NCBI GenBank assembly: GCA_903932865.1
Contig: CAIZHQ010000015.1
Span: 372,001-436,000, forward strand
Source: an uncultured Burkholderiales bacterium
GTDB lineage: Bacteria > Pseudomonadota > Gammaproteobacteria > Burkholderiales > Burkholderiaceae_C
Reading direction: 5' to 3'
DNA length: 64,000 nt
Part shown: positions 45,703-57,859 of the stretch, one piece after another
Layout of the letters: each line of letters starts with the position of its first letter
How positions within the stretch are numbered: position 1 is the first letter of the stretch
Made by a program: the position numbers and the translations under genes
Notes under the pieces: generated by a model
The model's input: only the letters and a program-made list of their open reading frames with translations
What the model was told of the DNA's origin: nothing
Database searches by the model: none

Positions 45703-46572
45703 TTAATTTGAGCTGCCCAATGTAACAGCTTCTTCGGGGCGTTCTTCCCACTCGACACTGCCCCGGTAGGCGTGCCAGCTGGCATGTCCCAACCAAGGCC
45801 CCACCACGATGATGCCCAGCGCCCAAGGCCACAGGGCCGCCAGCACCAGCACGCTCAGCAGCAAGCCCCACAGCAGCATCACGCCTGGGTGCGAGAAAAC
45901 CACGCGCATGCTGGTGATCACGGCCGAAATGGCATCGGTGTCGCGGTCCAGGATCATGGGAATGGACACCACAGACAGGCCATAAACCAGGGCCGCAAAC
46001 AGGCCCCCCACTGCCATATAGACCCCTAAAAATTCCATATTTTGTAGGTTAAACACCGCCTCGAAAACACCCATGGTCGAAGGCATGCTGGTGTTGAAGA
46101 ACACCGCAAACACCACCAGCGACGCCCTGCCCCACAGCAACTCCAGCACCAGCAGCACCAGCACCAACATGGCCATGCTTCGGATGTGTTGGTCCCAACA
46201 CATGAGCGATGAGGCCATTTCGGGAATCTCGCCGCGCTCACATTGGCGGCTGACCTCGTACAGGCCCATGGCCAAAAAAGGCCCGACCAGCAAACATCCC
46301 GAGACCAGGGACAAGGTGAACTCGGGTTTGTGCTTGAACACCAAGGCCAGCACAAAGGCCATGCCCCAAAAACACAGGCCATAAAACAAGGCCATGCCCG
46401 GGTGCTGGCGCAAGTCCTTCCAACCACTCAGCAGCCATCTAAAGGGATCAGAAAAACCCAAGGGGCGCATGCGCGAACGCGGCCCGACGGGCGGCGGCGG
46501 CACATAGGGCGTGGCCATGGTGGGCAGACCTGTCTCCTGTGGAGCTTCAAGGGACTTTGCATCGGTGTTCAT
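45703..46572 (-). CDS. DUF2189 membrane protein
   Basis: A 289-residue inner-membrane protein with about six hydrophobic helices and a Pro-rich N-terminus. The DUF2189 family pattern is visible in WLLSGWKDLRQHPGMALFYG and GPWLGHASWHAYRGS. The function is unknown. I chose the ATG at 46572 (MNTDAKSL). It is 10 bp upstream of the small basic protein gene, so they are probably one transcript. Confidence 0.85.
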   Translation of the reverse strand: MNTDAKSLEAPQETGLPTMATPYVPPPPVGPRSRMRPLGFSDPFRWLLSGWKDLRQHPGMALFYGLCFWGMAFVLALVFKHKPEFTLSLVSGCLLVGPFLAMGLYEVSRQCERGEIPEMASSLMCWDQHIRSMAMLVLVLLVLELLWGRASLVVFAVFFNTSMPSTMGVFEAVFNLQNMEFLGVYMAVGGLFAALVYGLSVVSIPMILDRDTDAISAVITSMRVVFSHPGVMLLWGLLLSVLVLAALWPWALGIIVVGPWLGHASWHAYRGSVEWEERPEEAVTLGSSN

Positions 46573-46694
46573 GTGAATAGCCCATCTGAAAAAATAGATT
46601 TTCAGATTACCCCTAAAGTGACACTTTGAACAGCCAGTCAACCACCCAACCCGCGATCGCCGGCACCAAAAGTGGCCGTCGACTCACTGAAGTT

Positions 46695-47951
46695 TCAAGC
46701 CATGGGCAAATGCGCCTTTGCGGATTGATGCAAATCAAGAATCAGGTCCTGCGCGGACTCCAGACCGGTCGAAAAACGCACCAGCGTGCCCGGCTTCAAA
46801 TGGCCAGGCCAGGCCTGTCGCATCGAGGCAATGTTGTAGGGCACCACCAGGCTCACCGGTCCGCCCCAGCTGTAGCCGATCTTGAAGAGTTTCAGCCCAT
46901 CACAAAATGCGTCCACCTGGGATTGGCTGAAACGCGCGTCGATCATGACGCTGAACAAGCCTGCGGCCAAGCCTCTGCCAGGCACACGCTCGCACAGGGC
47001 TTGCCAATGGGCGTGGCCGGGAGCGCCTTCAAAGGCCGGGTGCATCAGTTGCGCGCATTGTGGCTGGGTTTGCCACCAGGCGGCCAAAGCGCGAGCGGTT
47101 TGGTCGTGCGCCGCATAGCGCAGCGCGATGCTGGGCAATGAACGCAGCACGGTTTCGGCGTCGTTGGCCGCCACACCCAAACCCAGGCGCATGTGGCAGA
47201 GTTTGATTTGGAGGTGCAAAGCCGCATCGCGGGTGATGACGCTACCCATCAGCACGTCGCCACCGCCGCTGGGGTATTTGGTGAGCGCGTGGGCGCTGAT
47301 GTCCACGGCCAGACTGCCCTCCCCTGCAGCACCATCGGCCAACAAATCAAAAGGCTGGAACGCCAGGCCTGCGCCCCAGGTGTTGTCCAGGGCGCACAAG
47401 ACACCGCGCTCGCGGCAGCGGCGCACCATTTCTGGCAAATCGGGAAACTCCATGCTCACCGAGCCTGGCGCTTCGAGCCACACCAGTCGGGTGCGGTCCG
47501 TGATCTGGCGGGACAGATCTTGCGGGTCCATCGGGTCGTAAAAGCGGTGGGTGATGCCGAAGTGGCGCAACTCGCCATCGGCCAATGCTTTGTTGGGACC
47601 GTAGGCGTTGTCTGGAATCAGGACTTCGTCACCGGTTTTCAGCACTGCCAGAGCCACCAAGGCCAAAGCAGCCAGCCCACTGGGCACCAGCATGCATTGC
47701 AATCCCCCCTCCAGCGCGCATAAACGTTCCTCAAGTAAATACGTGGTGGGCGTGCCGTGCAGACCGTAGGTGTAGGCCGATTTGTCTTTCCACTCGCGCT
47801 GGCGCATGTCGGCCACCGTGGGAAAGTAAACCGTCGAGGCCTTGAACACGCCAGGCTGGGGCGCTTCGAAACCGGCAGGCGGTGTGTAGGGGTGGTGAAT
47901 CAGGCCGGTGATGCTGGCCACGGAGGGCGAATGTTGAAGGTCATTTTGCAT
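46695..47951 (-). CDS. metC: Cystathionine beta-lyase or related trans-sulfuration enzyme
   Basis: A 418-residue PLP enzyme of the Cys/Met metabolism family. The PLP Lys lies in HALTKYPSGGGDVLMGS, and YTYGLHGTPTTYLLEERLCALEGG is the N-terminal signature. It splits cystathionine to homocysteine, pyruvate and ammonia; the sequence matches the MetC subgroup best, though a cystathionine gamma-lyase activity cannot be excluded. Confidence 0.85.
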   Translation of the reverse strand: MQNDLQHSPSVASITGLIHHPYTPPAGFEAPQPGVFKASTVYFPTVADMRQREWKDKSAYTYGLHGTPTTYLLEERLCALEGGLQCMLVPSGLAALALVALAVLKTGDEVLIPDNAYGPNKALADGELRHFGITHRFYDPMDPQDLSRQITDRTRLVWLEAPGSVSMEFPDLPEMVRRCRERGVLCALDNTWGAGLAFQPFDLLADGAAGEGSLAVDISAHALTKYPSGGGDVLMGSVITRDAALHLQIKLCHMRLGLGVAANDAETVLRSLPSIALRYAAHDQTARALAAWWQTQPQCAQLMHPAFEGAPGHAHWQALCERVPGRGLAAGLFSVMIDARFSQSQVDAFCDGLKLFKIGYSWGGPVSLVVPYNIASMRQAWPGHLKPGTLVRFSTGLESAQDLILDLHQSAKAHLPMA

Positions 47952-47966
47952 GCGGACATCCTAATG

Positions 47967-47994
47967 CAAACAACCTCCCGCAGGAGGCTGTTTG
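47967..47994. terminator. Hairpin between phosphoribosyltransferase and metC
   Basis: CAAACA-A-CCTCC-CGCA-GGAGG-C-TGTTTG folds into an 11-base-pair stem with one A/C mismatch. It is in the 72 bp between the stop of the phosphoribosyltransferase and the metC start. It lacks a long T run, so termination would be partial or assisted. Confidence 0.5.
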
Positions 47995-48023
47995 AGGTCT
48001 AATTAACGAAAATTTAATAGCAC

Positions 48024-48548
48024 TTAAACTCGCCATTTTTCCATCAATTTTTCGGGGCGCATGCTGTCATAAGGCTCGAAAGGCTGATGAATCCAGGGGT
48101 TGGTGGGCAAATCCTCGATGGCGTAATCGGGTTTGAAGGAGGACACTCCCTTGGTCCAGATGACGGCGGTGCGCAACTCGGTGATCGGCTTGTAGTTGTT
48201 TTTAAGCTGGTCCACCACCGCACGCAGGGTATGGCCGGTATCGGCCAAGTCGTCCACCAGCAGCACTTTGCCCGCGATCTCGCCTTTGGGTGTGGTGATG
48301 AAGCGGGCGATGTCCAGGTGGCCTTGCACCGTACCCGAGTCGGCGCGGTAGGAACTGGTGGACATGATGGCCAGCGGCTTGTCGAAAACACGCGAGAGAA
48401 TGTCGCCAGGGCGCATGCCACCACGGGCCAGACACAGGATGGTGTCGAATTTCCAGCCCGACTGGTGAATTTTGATCGCGAGTTTTTCGATCAGGTTGTG
48501 GTACTCGTCGTAGCTCACATACAGGTGCTTGCCGTCTTCGGTCAACAT
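48024..48548 (-). CDS. Phosphoribosyltransferase, purine-salvage type
   Basis: A 174-residue type I phosphoribosyltransferase. VLLVDDLADTGHTL is the PRPP-binding motif. The length and the sequence SWYKLI-free N-terminus resemble bacterial xanthine/hypoxanthine-guanine transferases annotated next to purA in Burkholderiales. The base used is not certain. It follows purA by 56 bp on the same strand. Confidence 0.87.
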   Translation of the reverse strand: MLTEDGKHLYVSYDEYHNLIEKLAIKIHQSGWKFDTILCLARGGMRPGDILSRVFDKPLAIMSTSSYRADSGTVQGHLDIARFITTPKGEIAGKVLLVDDLADTGHTLRAVVDQLKNNYKPITELRTAVIWTKGVSSFKPDYAIEDLPTNPWIHQPFEPYDSMRPEKLMEKWRV

Positions 48549-48604
48549 GGGGTCACTCCAAAAAATCAGGGGTTGAGATCGATGTGTTTTGCTGAGTCCA
48601 AGGC

Positions 48605-51111
<2,507 letters not shown>

Positions 51112-51255
51112 GAGGGGATGGGGGGAAGACGGTTAAAAAAGAGATTTTACCGGGTAGAAAGGCTCATTTCCGGCAAAGAGATTGGCAAATTGTCCAAATC
51201 CAGAATCTGTGCAAAGAATGGATCCGATCGGAACAGCTGCGCCAGCGTGAGGGTG

Positions 51256-51441
51256 TCAGGCCAGCCACCAAATCACCACCAGACCGAACACCACCATGAG
51301 CATGCCGAAAAAGCGGATCTGCCCCTCCTGAAGCTGGAGCATTTGCTCAAACAGGCCTCGCCATCGGCGTGGCGAGAGCATGGGCAGCAAACCCTCCAGG
51401 ATGAGCATCAGGCCAAAAGCCAGCAGGAGGGTATCGAGCAA
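51256..51441 (-). CDS. DUF2065 small membrane protein
   Basis: A 61-residue protein with two hydrophobic helices (about 3-22 and 43-60) of the DUF2065 family, regularly found after hflC. The start is a TTG at 51441 with GGAAG six bases upstream, three bases after the hflC stop. Function unknown, probably linked to the HflKC membrane complex. Confidence 0.85.
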   Translation of the reverse strand: MLDTLLLAFGLMLILEGLLPMLSPRRWRGLFEQMLQLQEGQIRFFGMLMVVFGLVVIWWLA

Positions 51442-51444
51442 GAT

Positions 51445-52344
51445 TTACTTCCGGGCCGGTGCACCGCCCGGTGTACCCCGCATGCCTTTGAAAAACTCGG
51501 AACTGCCGGGGTCCAGCACCATCACATCGCCCTTGCTGTTAAAGCTGGATTTGTAGGCTTCAAGGCTGCGATAGAACTGGGCAAACTGCGGGTCACGGCC
51601 AAAAGACTCGGCATACATGCGGGCCGCTTGGGCATCGCCTTCACCCTTGATTTTCTGCGCATCACGGTAAGCGTTGGCAATCGTCACCTCGCGCTGACGA
51701 TCGGCGTCGGCACGAATTTTTTCGCCTTCTGCACCCCCGGTCGAGCGCAACTCGTTGGCCACACGCTTGCGCTCGGCTTCCATACGGCGATACACCGATT
51801 CTGTGATGGTGTCCACATAATCGGCACGGGTGATGCGCACGTCCACCACGTCCACGCCCCAAGGCTTGGCTCCTTTGACCACGATCAGCACGGCGGCTTT
51901 GACGTCGTCCATCAGCTCTTCCCTCTTGAGAGACAGCAGCTCGTTGACGGTGCGTTTGTTGATCTCTTCTTGGAAAGCGTTGCGTACCACGCGGTTGAGC
52001 TGGTTGGTACCTGCCTTCTCATCCAGACCTACGTTGCGGATGTAGGCCATCGGGTCGGTGATGCGCCAGCGCACATACCAGTCAATCACCACTCGCTGCT
52101 TTTCAGCCGTGAGCATGGGCTCGTTGTCGGGGCTGTCCAGCGTCAACAAACGCTTGTCGATGTAATTGACGTTTTGCAGTGGAGGCGGCAACTTGAAGTG
52201 CAGTCCCGGCTCGGTGATCACTTCCTTGATCTGGCCCAAAGCGTAGACCACGCCAAACTGGCGCTGGTCCACCACGAACAACGTAGAGCTGAGCAGCGCG
52301 AACACCACCAGCAAACTCGAAATCCACAATCCGATGCGATTCAT
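51445..52344 (-). CDS. hflC: HflC, SPFH-domain regulator of FtsH
   Basis: A 299-residue membrane-anchored SPFH protein. One N-terminal helix (about 5-24), then the SPFH domain (FVVDQRQFGVVYALGQIKEV) and a coiled coil (GGAEGEKIRADADRQREVTI). With HflK it forms the cage around FtsH that tunes membrane protein turnover. It follows hflK by 11 bp. Confidence 0.94.
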   Translation of the reverse strand: MNRIGLWISSLLVVFALLSSTLFVVDQRQFGVVYALGQIKEVITEPGLHFKLPPPLQNVNYIDKRLLTLDSPDNEPMLTAEKQRVVIDWYVRWRITDPMAYIRNVGLDEKAGTNQLNRVVRNAFQEEINKRTVNELLSLKREELMDDVKAAVLIVVKGAKPWGVDVVDVRITRADYVDTITESVYRRMEAERKRVANELRSTGGAEGEKIRADADRQREVTIANAYRDAQKIKGEGDAQAARMYAESFGRDPQFAQFYRSLEAYKSSFNSKGDVMVLDPGSSEFFKGMRGTPGGAPARK

Positions 52345-52355
52345 TGTCTTATTCC

Positions 52356-53678
52356 TTATCGTGGATCGCGGCTACGCGAACGCTCGAGGTCTCGTGAGCG
52401 GGTGTCCGCAGCGCCATTGCTGCCGGCATTGGCAGGGGCTGCGGGCACATCCATTGTGGGCGGGGCCACTTGCGTGACTTGTTGCATGATTTTGTCGAGC
52501 GGCAAATACAAGAGATTGGAGCCTGATTTGCTGTCCACCAGCACCTTGGTCACATTGCTGTAGATCTGTTGCATGGTGTCGGTGTACATGCGGTCACGCA
52601 TGACCTGGGGCGACTTTTGGTACTCGGGCAAGATGGTCTTGAAGCGCTGGGCATCACCTTCGGCTTGGGCCACGATGCGTTCGCGGTAAGCATCGGCTTC
52701 TTCCTTCAAACGCGCGGCGGCACCGACGGCACGGGGAATCACGTCGTTGGCATAGGCTTGCGCTTCGTTCTTGGCGCGTTCGCGCTCCTGTCCGGCTTTC
52801 AGCACGTCGTCAAAAGCAGCCTGTACCTGCTCAGGTGGGCGCACGCCCCCTTGCTGCAAGTTGATACCCACGACCTCAATACCAACTTTGTAACGGTCCA
52901 GGATGGTTTGCATTTTTTCACGCACGCGAGGCGCAATCTGGTCGCGCTCTTCGGCCAGAGCCGAATCCATTTTCATTTTGCCCACCACCTCGCGCACGGC
53001 GGTTTCAGCTGACTGCACCACGGCTTCAGTGGGGTTACGACTTTCGAACAGGTAAGCGCGGGCGTCGTTCAATCGGTACTGAACGGCAAACTTGATCTCG
53101 ACGATATTTTCGTCTTCGGTCAGCATCGCCGACTCACGAAGGCCAGTGGCTTTGATGATGTTGTCTCGGCCAATGTCCACCGAACGGATTTGCGTCACAA
53201 AAACGAGTTCATGGCGCTGGACTGGGTAAGGCAAACGCCAATTGAAACCGGCGCTCACAGTCGAGTGGTATTTGCCAAACTGGGTGATCACCGCCTGCTG
53301 ACCTTCTTGGACAATGAAAAAACCGGTGGCCATCCAGACCAGCAAGGCACCACCCAAAATGACCCCAATGCCCAAGTTCTTGATGAAGGCTGGAATTTCA
53401 GGCCCTCCCGATCCCCCACCAGACCCGCCAGGACCTTGGGGACGCTGAGGTCCACCCTTGCCGCCAAAAATCTGACCGAGTTTGCGGTTGAAGTCGCGCC
53501 ACAACTCGTCCAAATCAGGCGGGCCACTTTGCTGCTGCTGAGGACCGCGTCCGGGCGGTTGTTGCCACGCTTCAGGCTTGGGGCCGGGTGGTGGCGTGTC
53601 GCCTGATGGCTTGTTGGCCGCGTCACCGGAAGACTTGTCATCGTCACGACCCCAGCGTGGGTCGTTCAGATTGAACAT
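52356..53678 (-). CDS. hflK: HflK, SPFH-domain regulator of FtsH
   Basis: A 440-residue partner of HflC. The N-terminus MFNLNDPRWGRDDDK is typical of Burkholderiales HflK, followed by a Pro/Gln/Gly-rich cytoplasmic segment (about 15-85), one transmembrane helix (about 105-125) and the SPFH domain (EGQQAVITQFGKYHSTV). ATG 53678 is chosen over an upstream in-frame start at 53735. It follows hflX. Confidence 0.93.
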   Translation of the reverse strand: MFNLNDPRWGRDDDKSSGDAANKPSGDTPPPGPKPEAWQQPPGRGPQQQQSGPPDLDELWRDFNRKLGQIFGGKGGPQRPQGPGGSGGGSGGPEIPAFIKNLGIGVILGGALLVWMATGFFIVQEGQQAVITQFGKYHSTVSAGFNWRLPYPVQRHELVFVTQIRSVDIGRDNIIKATGLRESAMLTEDENIVEIKFAVQYRLNDARAYLFESRNPTEAVVQSAETAVREVVGKMKMDSALAEERDQIAPRVREKMQTILDRYKVGIEVVGINLQQGGVRPPEQVQAAFDDVLKAGQERERAKNEAQAYANDVIPRAVGAAARLKEEADAYRERIVAQAEGDAQRFKTILPEYQKSPQVMRDRMYTDTMQQIYSNVTKVLVDSKSGSNLLYLPLDKIMQQVTQVAPPTMDVPAAPANAGSNGAADTRSRDLERSRSRDPR

Positions 53679-53791
53679 GCCTCGTATCTTGGCGGGCAGC
53701 AAGGACCATCGCAGGGCTGGCAGGTGAAAATTCATGATTCTTTGTCTTTGTCAGGATGACGAAACAGCATTGTGCCGAATTTAAGGGCCAC

Positions 53792-54988
53792 TCAAGGCGG
53801 GTCACCGGGATATTCCCGGAACAAGTCACGGGGATCAAGCTCTGCCGACTGGCTTGGAGGCAGCGCCGCCTTCACGATGTCAGACAGCGCCGTGCGCAAC
53901 AGGGGCAGACCCTCGCCGCTTTGCGCACTCAGGAAAACACGTGGCACGGGCACGCCTTCCAATTCGTACAAATCCTGCATCTGCAAGGGGTAGCGGTCGG
54001 TGGCCAGGGCGTCGAGTTTGTTGAACACCAGCAACTGAGGCACCTGATCAGCCCCAATCTCGGCCAATACCTTTTGCACCTCGGCCATCTGCTCGGGAAA
54101 ATCCGGGTTGGCTGCATCGACCACATGCAGCAGCAAATCCGCCTCCGTGGCTTCTTGCAATGTAGCCTGGAAGGCCTCGACCAAGCCATGCGGCAAATCA
54201 CGGATAAAACCCACGGTATCGGACAAGGACACCGAGCGCCCTGCTTCACCCAGATAGAGCTGTCGTGTGGTGGTGTCCAAGGTGGCAAACAACTGGTCAG
54301 CGGCGTAGGCGCGTGCCTTCACCAGGGCATTGAACAGCGTGGATTTACCTGCGTTGGTGTAACCCACCAGCGAGATGTTGAACGTGTCGCGGCGTTCGCG
54401 CTGTCGCCGCTGGGTGTTGCGCTGCTTTTTGACCTTGACCAAGCGCTCCTTGATGCGCTTGATCGAGTCGTTGATCATGCGGCGATCCAACTCGATCTGG
54501 GTTTCCCCCGGGCCACCCCGCATGCCAATACCGCCACTTTGCCGTTCCAAGTGCGACCAACGGCGCACCAAACGAGTGCTCAAATACTGCTGCCGCGCCA
54601 GTTCCACTTGCAATTTGCCCTCGTGGCTGCGCGCACGTTGGCCGAAAATTTCCAGGATCAGCAAGGTTCGGTCATTCACCGGCAGCCCGATGTGTCGTTC
54701 CAAATTGCGCTGTTGGGCGGGGCTGAGGGATTGGTCAAACAAAACCTCGACGGCCCCATGCATCAGGGCAAGCGCCTTGATTTCGTCGGCCTTACCGCTG
54801 CCGACAAACAGCGCCGGATCGGGTGCTTTGCGCTTACAGGTCAGGCGCGCCACGGCTTTCAGACCGCCCGATTCAGCGAGCAGACCCAGCTCTTGCAGCT
54901 GGCCATCGAAATGCGGTAGCCCAAAGTCAACGCCGACCAATAAGGTCGGCGCGGGTTGGGTAGAAGATGTTTCAGACAATGTCAACAA
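53792..54988 (-). CDS. hflX: GTPase HflX
   Basis: A 398-residue ribosome-associated GTPase that rescues or splits stalled ribosomes. The N-terminal HflX domain includes GxGKADEIK-like VGSGKADEIKAL and RVRGGPGETQIELDRR; the G domain has GYTNAGKSTLFN, DTVGFIRDLP and NKLD. The start is a TTG at 54988; TTG codons at 54985 and 54979 are alternatives. It follows hfq. Confidence 0.93.
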   Translation of the reverse strand: MLTLSETSSTQPAPTLLVGVDFGLPHFDGQLQELGLLAESGGLKAVARLTCKRKAPDPALFVGSGKADEIKALALMHGAVEVLFDQSLSPAQQRNLERHIGLPVNDRTLLILEIFGQRARSHEGKLQVELARQQYLSTRLVRRWSHLERQSGGIGMRGGPGETQIELDRRMINDSIKRIKERLVKVKKQRNTQRRQRERRDTFNISLVGYTNAGKSTLFNALVKARAYAADQLFATLDTTTRQLYLGEAGRSVSLSDTVGFIRDLPHGLVEAFQATLQEATEADLLLHVVDAANPDFPEQMAEVQKVLAEIGADQVPQLLVFNKLDALATDRYPLQMQDLYELEGVPVPRVFLSAQSGEGLPLLRTALSDIVKAALPPSQSAELDPRDLFREYPGDPP

Positions 54989-55031
54989 CCTGCTGCTGCG
55001 GTGTCACACCGCCAGCCGAGTAAAACCCGCA

Positions 55032-55277
55032 TCAAGCGGTGATTTCACCCGTTTCTGGGGTGCTGAAGGTGACGGAACGACCAGGAACAATGGTTGAAAT
55101 GGCGTGTTTGTAGACCATCTGGGTCACTGTGTTGCGCAAAAGCACAACGTACTGGTCGAACGACTCGATTTGGCCTTGAAGTTTGATGCCGTTGACGAGG
55201 TAAATGGACACGGGCACGTGCTCTTTGCGCAGTGCGTTCAGAAAGGGGTCTTGCAAAAGTTGACCTTTATTGCTCAC
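55032..55277 (-). CDS. hfq: RNA-binding protein Hfq
   Basis: An 81-residue Sm-like RNA chaperone that pairs small RNAs with mRNAs. [20 protein letters not shown] is Sm1 and [10 protein letters not shown] the Sm2 core. The start is GTG at 55277 with GGAGA upstream. It is followed by hflX after 43 bp, the conserved order. Confidence 0.97.
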   Translation of the reverse strand: MSNKGQLLQDPFLNALRKEHVPVSIYLVNGIKLQGQIESFDQYVVLLRNTVTQMVYKHAISTIVPGRSVTFSTPETGEITA

Positions 55278-55365
55278 GATATTCTCCGTGTTCAGAAGTT
55301 TTGAAGCCTTGACCTTACCACAGGGAAAGGGGCGACATTTTAGGAAAATATGAATTCCTCAATTC

Positions 55366-56706
55366 TCAGCTGGATTCTTTGTCTGCAAAAGGATTGGTAG
55401 ATGTTTTCATTTCAATGCGCATTGGCGTGCCGGCCAAGCTGAAGGCTTTGCGAAAGCGTCCTTCCAGAAAGCGCTTGTATGTGTCGGTGACGTGCTCCAG
55501 CGAATTGCCGTGGATCACGATCACGGGCGGGTTCATGCCACCTTGGTGGGCATAACGCAGTTTAGGGCGGAACATGCCGCCACGTTGGGGGCTCTGGAAC
55601 TGCACAGCCTCAAGCAACAAACGCGTCAGAATTGGCGTGCTCATTTTGCACATGGCCGACTTGTGCGCCTGCACAATCGAGGCCCAAACAGGGCCCAGCC
55701 CCTGTCGTTTTTTGGCCGAGATGAAGTGCATGTTGGCAAAGCTCAAAAACGGCAAGCGGTTTTCAATCGAGCGCTGCACCAACTGGCGTTGGTATTCGTC
55801 GACGGCATCCCACTTGTTGATGGCCAGCACCATGGCCCGGCCACTTTCCAGTGCATAGCCAGCAATGTGCGCGTCCTGGTCTGTCACACCTTGCTCGGCG
55901 TCGAGCAAGAGCAAGACCACGTTGGCCGATTCAATCGCTTGCAGGGTTTTGACCACTGAAAACTTTTCAATGGCCTCGAAAACCTTGCCTTTGCGACGCA
56001 AACCGGCGGTGTCGATCAGTTCGAACTTCTGGCCTTGGCGCTCAAAAGGCACCGAAATTGCATCCCGGGTGGTGCCCGGCATGTCAAAGGCCACCAATCG
56101 CTCCTCGCCCAGCCAAGTGTTGATCAAGGTGGACTTGCCCACGTTGGGGCGACCGGCCACGGCCAACTTGATGACCGAAGGGTCTTCTTCCGTTTCTTCT
56201 GGCTCGTCTGGCAGGTTCAACAGTTCAAAGGCCAACTCCACTAAACCGCGAGTGCCTTGGCCATGCGCAGCCGATATAGCGATCACCTCGCCCAGACCCA
56301 ACTCATAAAACTCGGTCAGTTGGATGCCTTCGAGCATGCCTTCGGCCTTGTTGGCTACCAGCAAACAGGGCTTGCCGACCTTGCGCAAATAGTTGGCGAT
56401 ATCGTGGTCCTGCGCCGACAGCCCGCCGCGGGCGTCCACCACGAAAATCACCACATCGGCCTCCGCCACCGCTTGTTGCGTTTGCTTGGCCATTTCTTTG
56501 TAGATGCCGCTGCTGGCATCGGGTTCAAAACCACCCGTGTCGATCACAATGAATTCTTGGCGACCTTGCTTGCCGTTGCCGTAATGGCGGTCACGTGTCA
56601 AGCCGGCAAAATCAGCGACGATGGCGTCACGGCTTTTCGTGAGCCGATTGAACAGCGTGGATTTGCCCACATTCGGGCGGCCAACAAGGGCCAGTACAGG
56701 TTTCAC
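55366..56706 (-). CDS. der: Ribosome biogenesis GTPase Der
   Basis: A 446-residue GTPase with two G domains ([12 protein letters not shown] near residue 8 and [12 protein letters not shown] near 187) and a C-terminal KH-like domain. It acts in 50S assembly. The start is a GTG at 56706. It lies between bamB and hfq in the usual order. Confidence 0.96.
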   Translation of the reverse strand: MKPVLALVGRPNVGKSTLFNRLTKSRDAIVADFAGLTRDRHYGNGKQGRQEFIVIDTGGFEPDASSGIYKEMAKQTQQAVAEADVVIFVVDARGGLSAQDHDIANYLRKVGKPCLLVANKAEGMLEGIQLTEFYELGLGEVIAISAAHGQGTRGLVELAFELLNLPDEPEETEEDPSVIKLAVAGRPNVGKSTLINTWLGEERLVAFDMPGTTRDAISVPFERQGQKFELIDTAGLRRKGKVFEAIEKFSVVKTLQAIESANVVLLLLDAEQGVTDQDAHIAGYALESGRAMVLAINKWDAVDEYQRQLVQRSIENRLPFLSFANMHFISAKKRQGLGPVWASIVQAHKSAMCKMSTPILTRLLLEAVQFQSPQRGGMFRPKLRYAHQGGMNPPVIVIHGNSLEHVTDTYKRFLEGRFRKAFSLAGTPMRIEMKTSTNPFADKESS

Positions 56707-56725
56707 TTAAAAATTTTCCGATCCA

Positions 56726-57859
56726 TCATTCCGGGCGAAATCCAAAGACGCCCCCGGTGCGTGTCACCACCACCAAAGTCTGACCCACAGCCACAGGACG
56801 GCCGGTGACGGCGCTGCCATCGGTGCCGATGCGCTGCAAGGGCTGCCCGTCTTTGGGCGCGAGTGCATGCACCCAGCCATCTTGATCGCCCACAACCAAT
56901 GCTTGGCGCCAAGCCAAAGGCATGCTCACGCCACGAAAACGCAAAGCATCTTGCGTCCACAGAGGCGCACCCGAATCGCGTTGCCAGGCAAGCAACTTGC
57001 CGTCAGACTCGACGCCCCACAGGGTTTGGACGTCACCATCCAGACCTTGGTGACCTTGTGCTGCGCGGGTCCAGGCCATGCGGCCATTGGTGCCGTCCAC
57101 ACAGGCCACGGCTGCTTGGAATGCTCGGACGCAGACCGAACTGCCCACACGGCTGGCCCCAGCGACCAGATCGACCAGGCGCTCCACTTCGTTGGTGCCG
57201 CGTGTGCTGCCCACCAGAGTTTCCCAGCGCACAGCGCCCGACAAGGGGTTCAAGGAGACCAAGCGCCCGCCCCAGCCGACCAGCAACTGATCCCCCACGG
57301 CCATCAGCAAACCGGCTTGGCGCAACACCAGCGGGTCACCCGGTCGCTGTTGCGTCCAGAGTTTCTGGCCCGTGGCCCCATCAAAGGCGCTCACGGACCG
57401 ATCGCCCGTCAAAACGAACACACGTTCACCGGCGACCAAGGGCGGCGTATAGGACAAAGCCGATAAAGCTTGACGCCAGAGGATCCGGCCGGCGACGACC
57501 GTCACCAGTTCATTGTTACGCGTGACCACTGCAAAGCGCTGACCATCACCGCCAACACCCGCTTGAATGGGTGCACCCAGATTCAAACGCCACACATCCT
57601 GTCCACTGACCGCATCGATCAAGGCCAACTGGCCTGCCGTTGAGGCCACGGCCACTTGCTGACCATGGGCCGAGGCCAAGATGGGGGTGCTGACCTCGCC
57701 AATTTGGTTGGTCCAGGCCTTTTTCACATTCCAAGAGCCGCTGACACTGGGCAAAGGTGAAGGTTGTGGCTTGTTGGGGGCACTGGAACAAGCCGTCAAC
57801 ACGCACAAACTGGTCAGAGCCAACCAGCGGCTGCACAGAGAGTTGAACAAACGTGTCAC
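56726..57859 (-). CDS. bamB: Outer membrane assembly lipoprotein BamB
   Basis: A 377-residue lipoprotein of the BAM complex that inserts beta-barrel proteins. Signal with lipobox LTAC at about 20-24, then a PQQ-type beta-propeller with repeats such as GRILWRQALSALSYTPPLVA and GAVRWETLVGSTRGTNEVER. The GTG at 57859 overlaps the upstream yfgM stop. It is followed by der. Confidence 0.93.
   Translation of the reverse strand: MTRLFNSLCSRWLALTSLCVLTACSSAPNKPQPSPLPSVSGSWNVKKAWTNQIGEVSTPILASAHGQQVAVASTAGQLALIDAVSGQDVWRLNLGAPIQAGVGGDGQRFAVVTRNNELVTVVAGRILWRQALSALSYTPPLVAGERVFVLTGDRSVSAFDGATGQKLWTQQRPGDPLVLRQAGLLMAVGDQLLVGWGGRLVSLNPLSGAVRWETLVGSTRGTNEVERLVDLVAGASRVGSSVCVRAFQAAVACVDGTNGRMAWTRAAQGHQGLDGDVQTLWGVESDGKLLAWQRDSGAPLWTQDALRFRGVSMPLAWRQALVVGDQDGWVHALAPKDGQPLQRIGTDGSAVTGRPVAVGQTLVVVTRTGGVFGFRPE

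Noticed and set aside
53756-54919. Plus-strand open frame of 387 codons
   Set aside because: Mirror of hflX; no ribosome site or family match.
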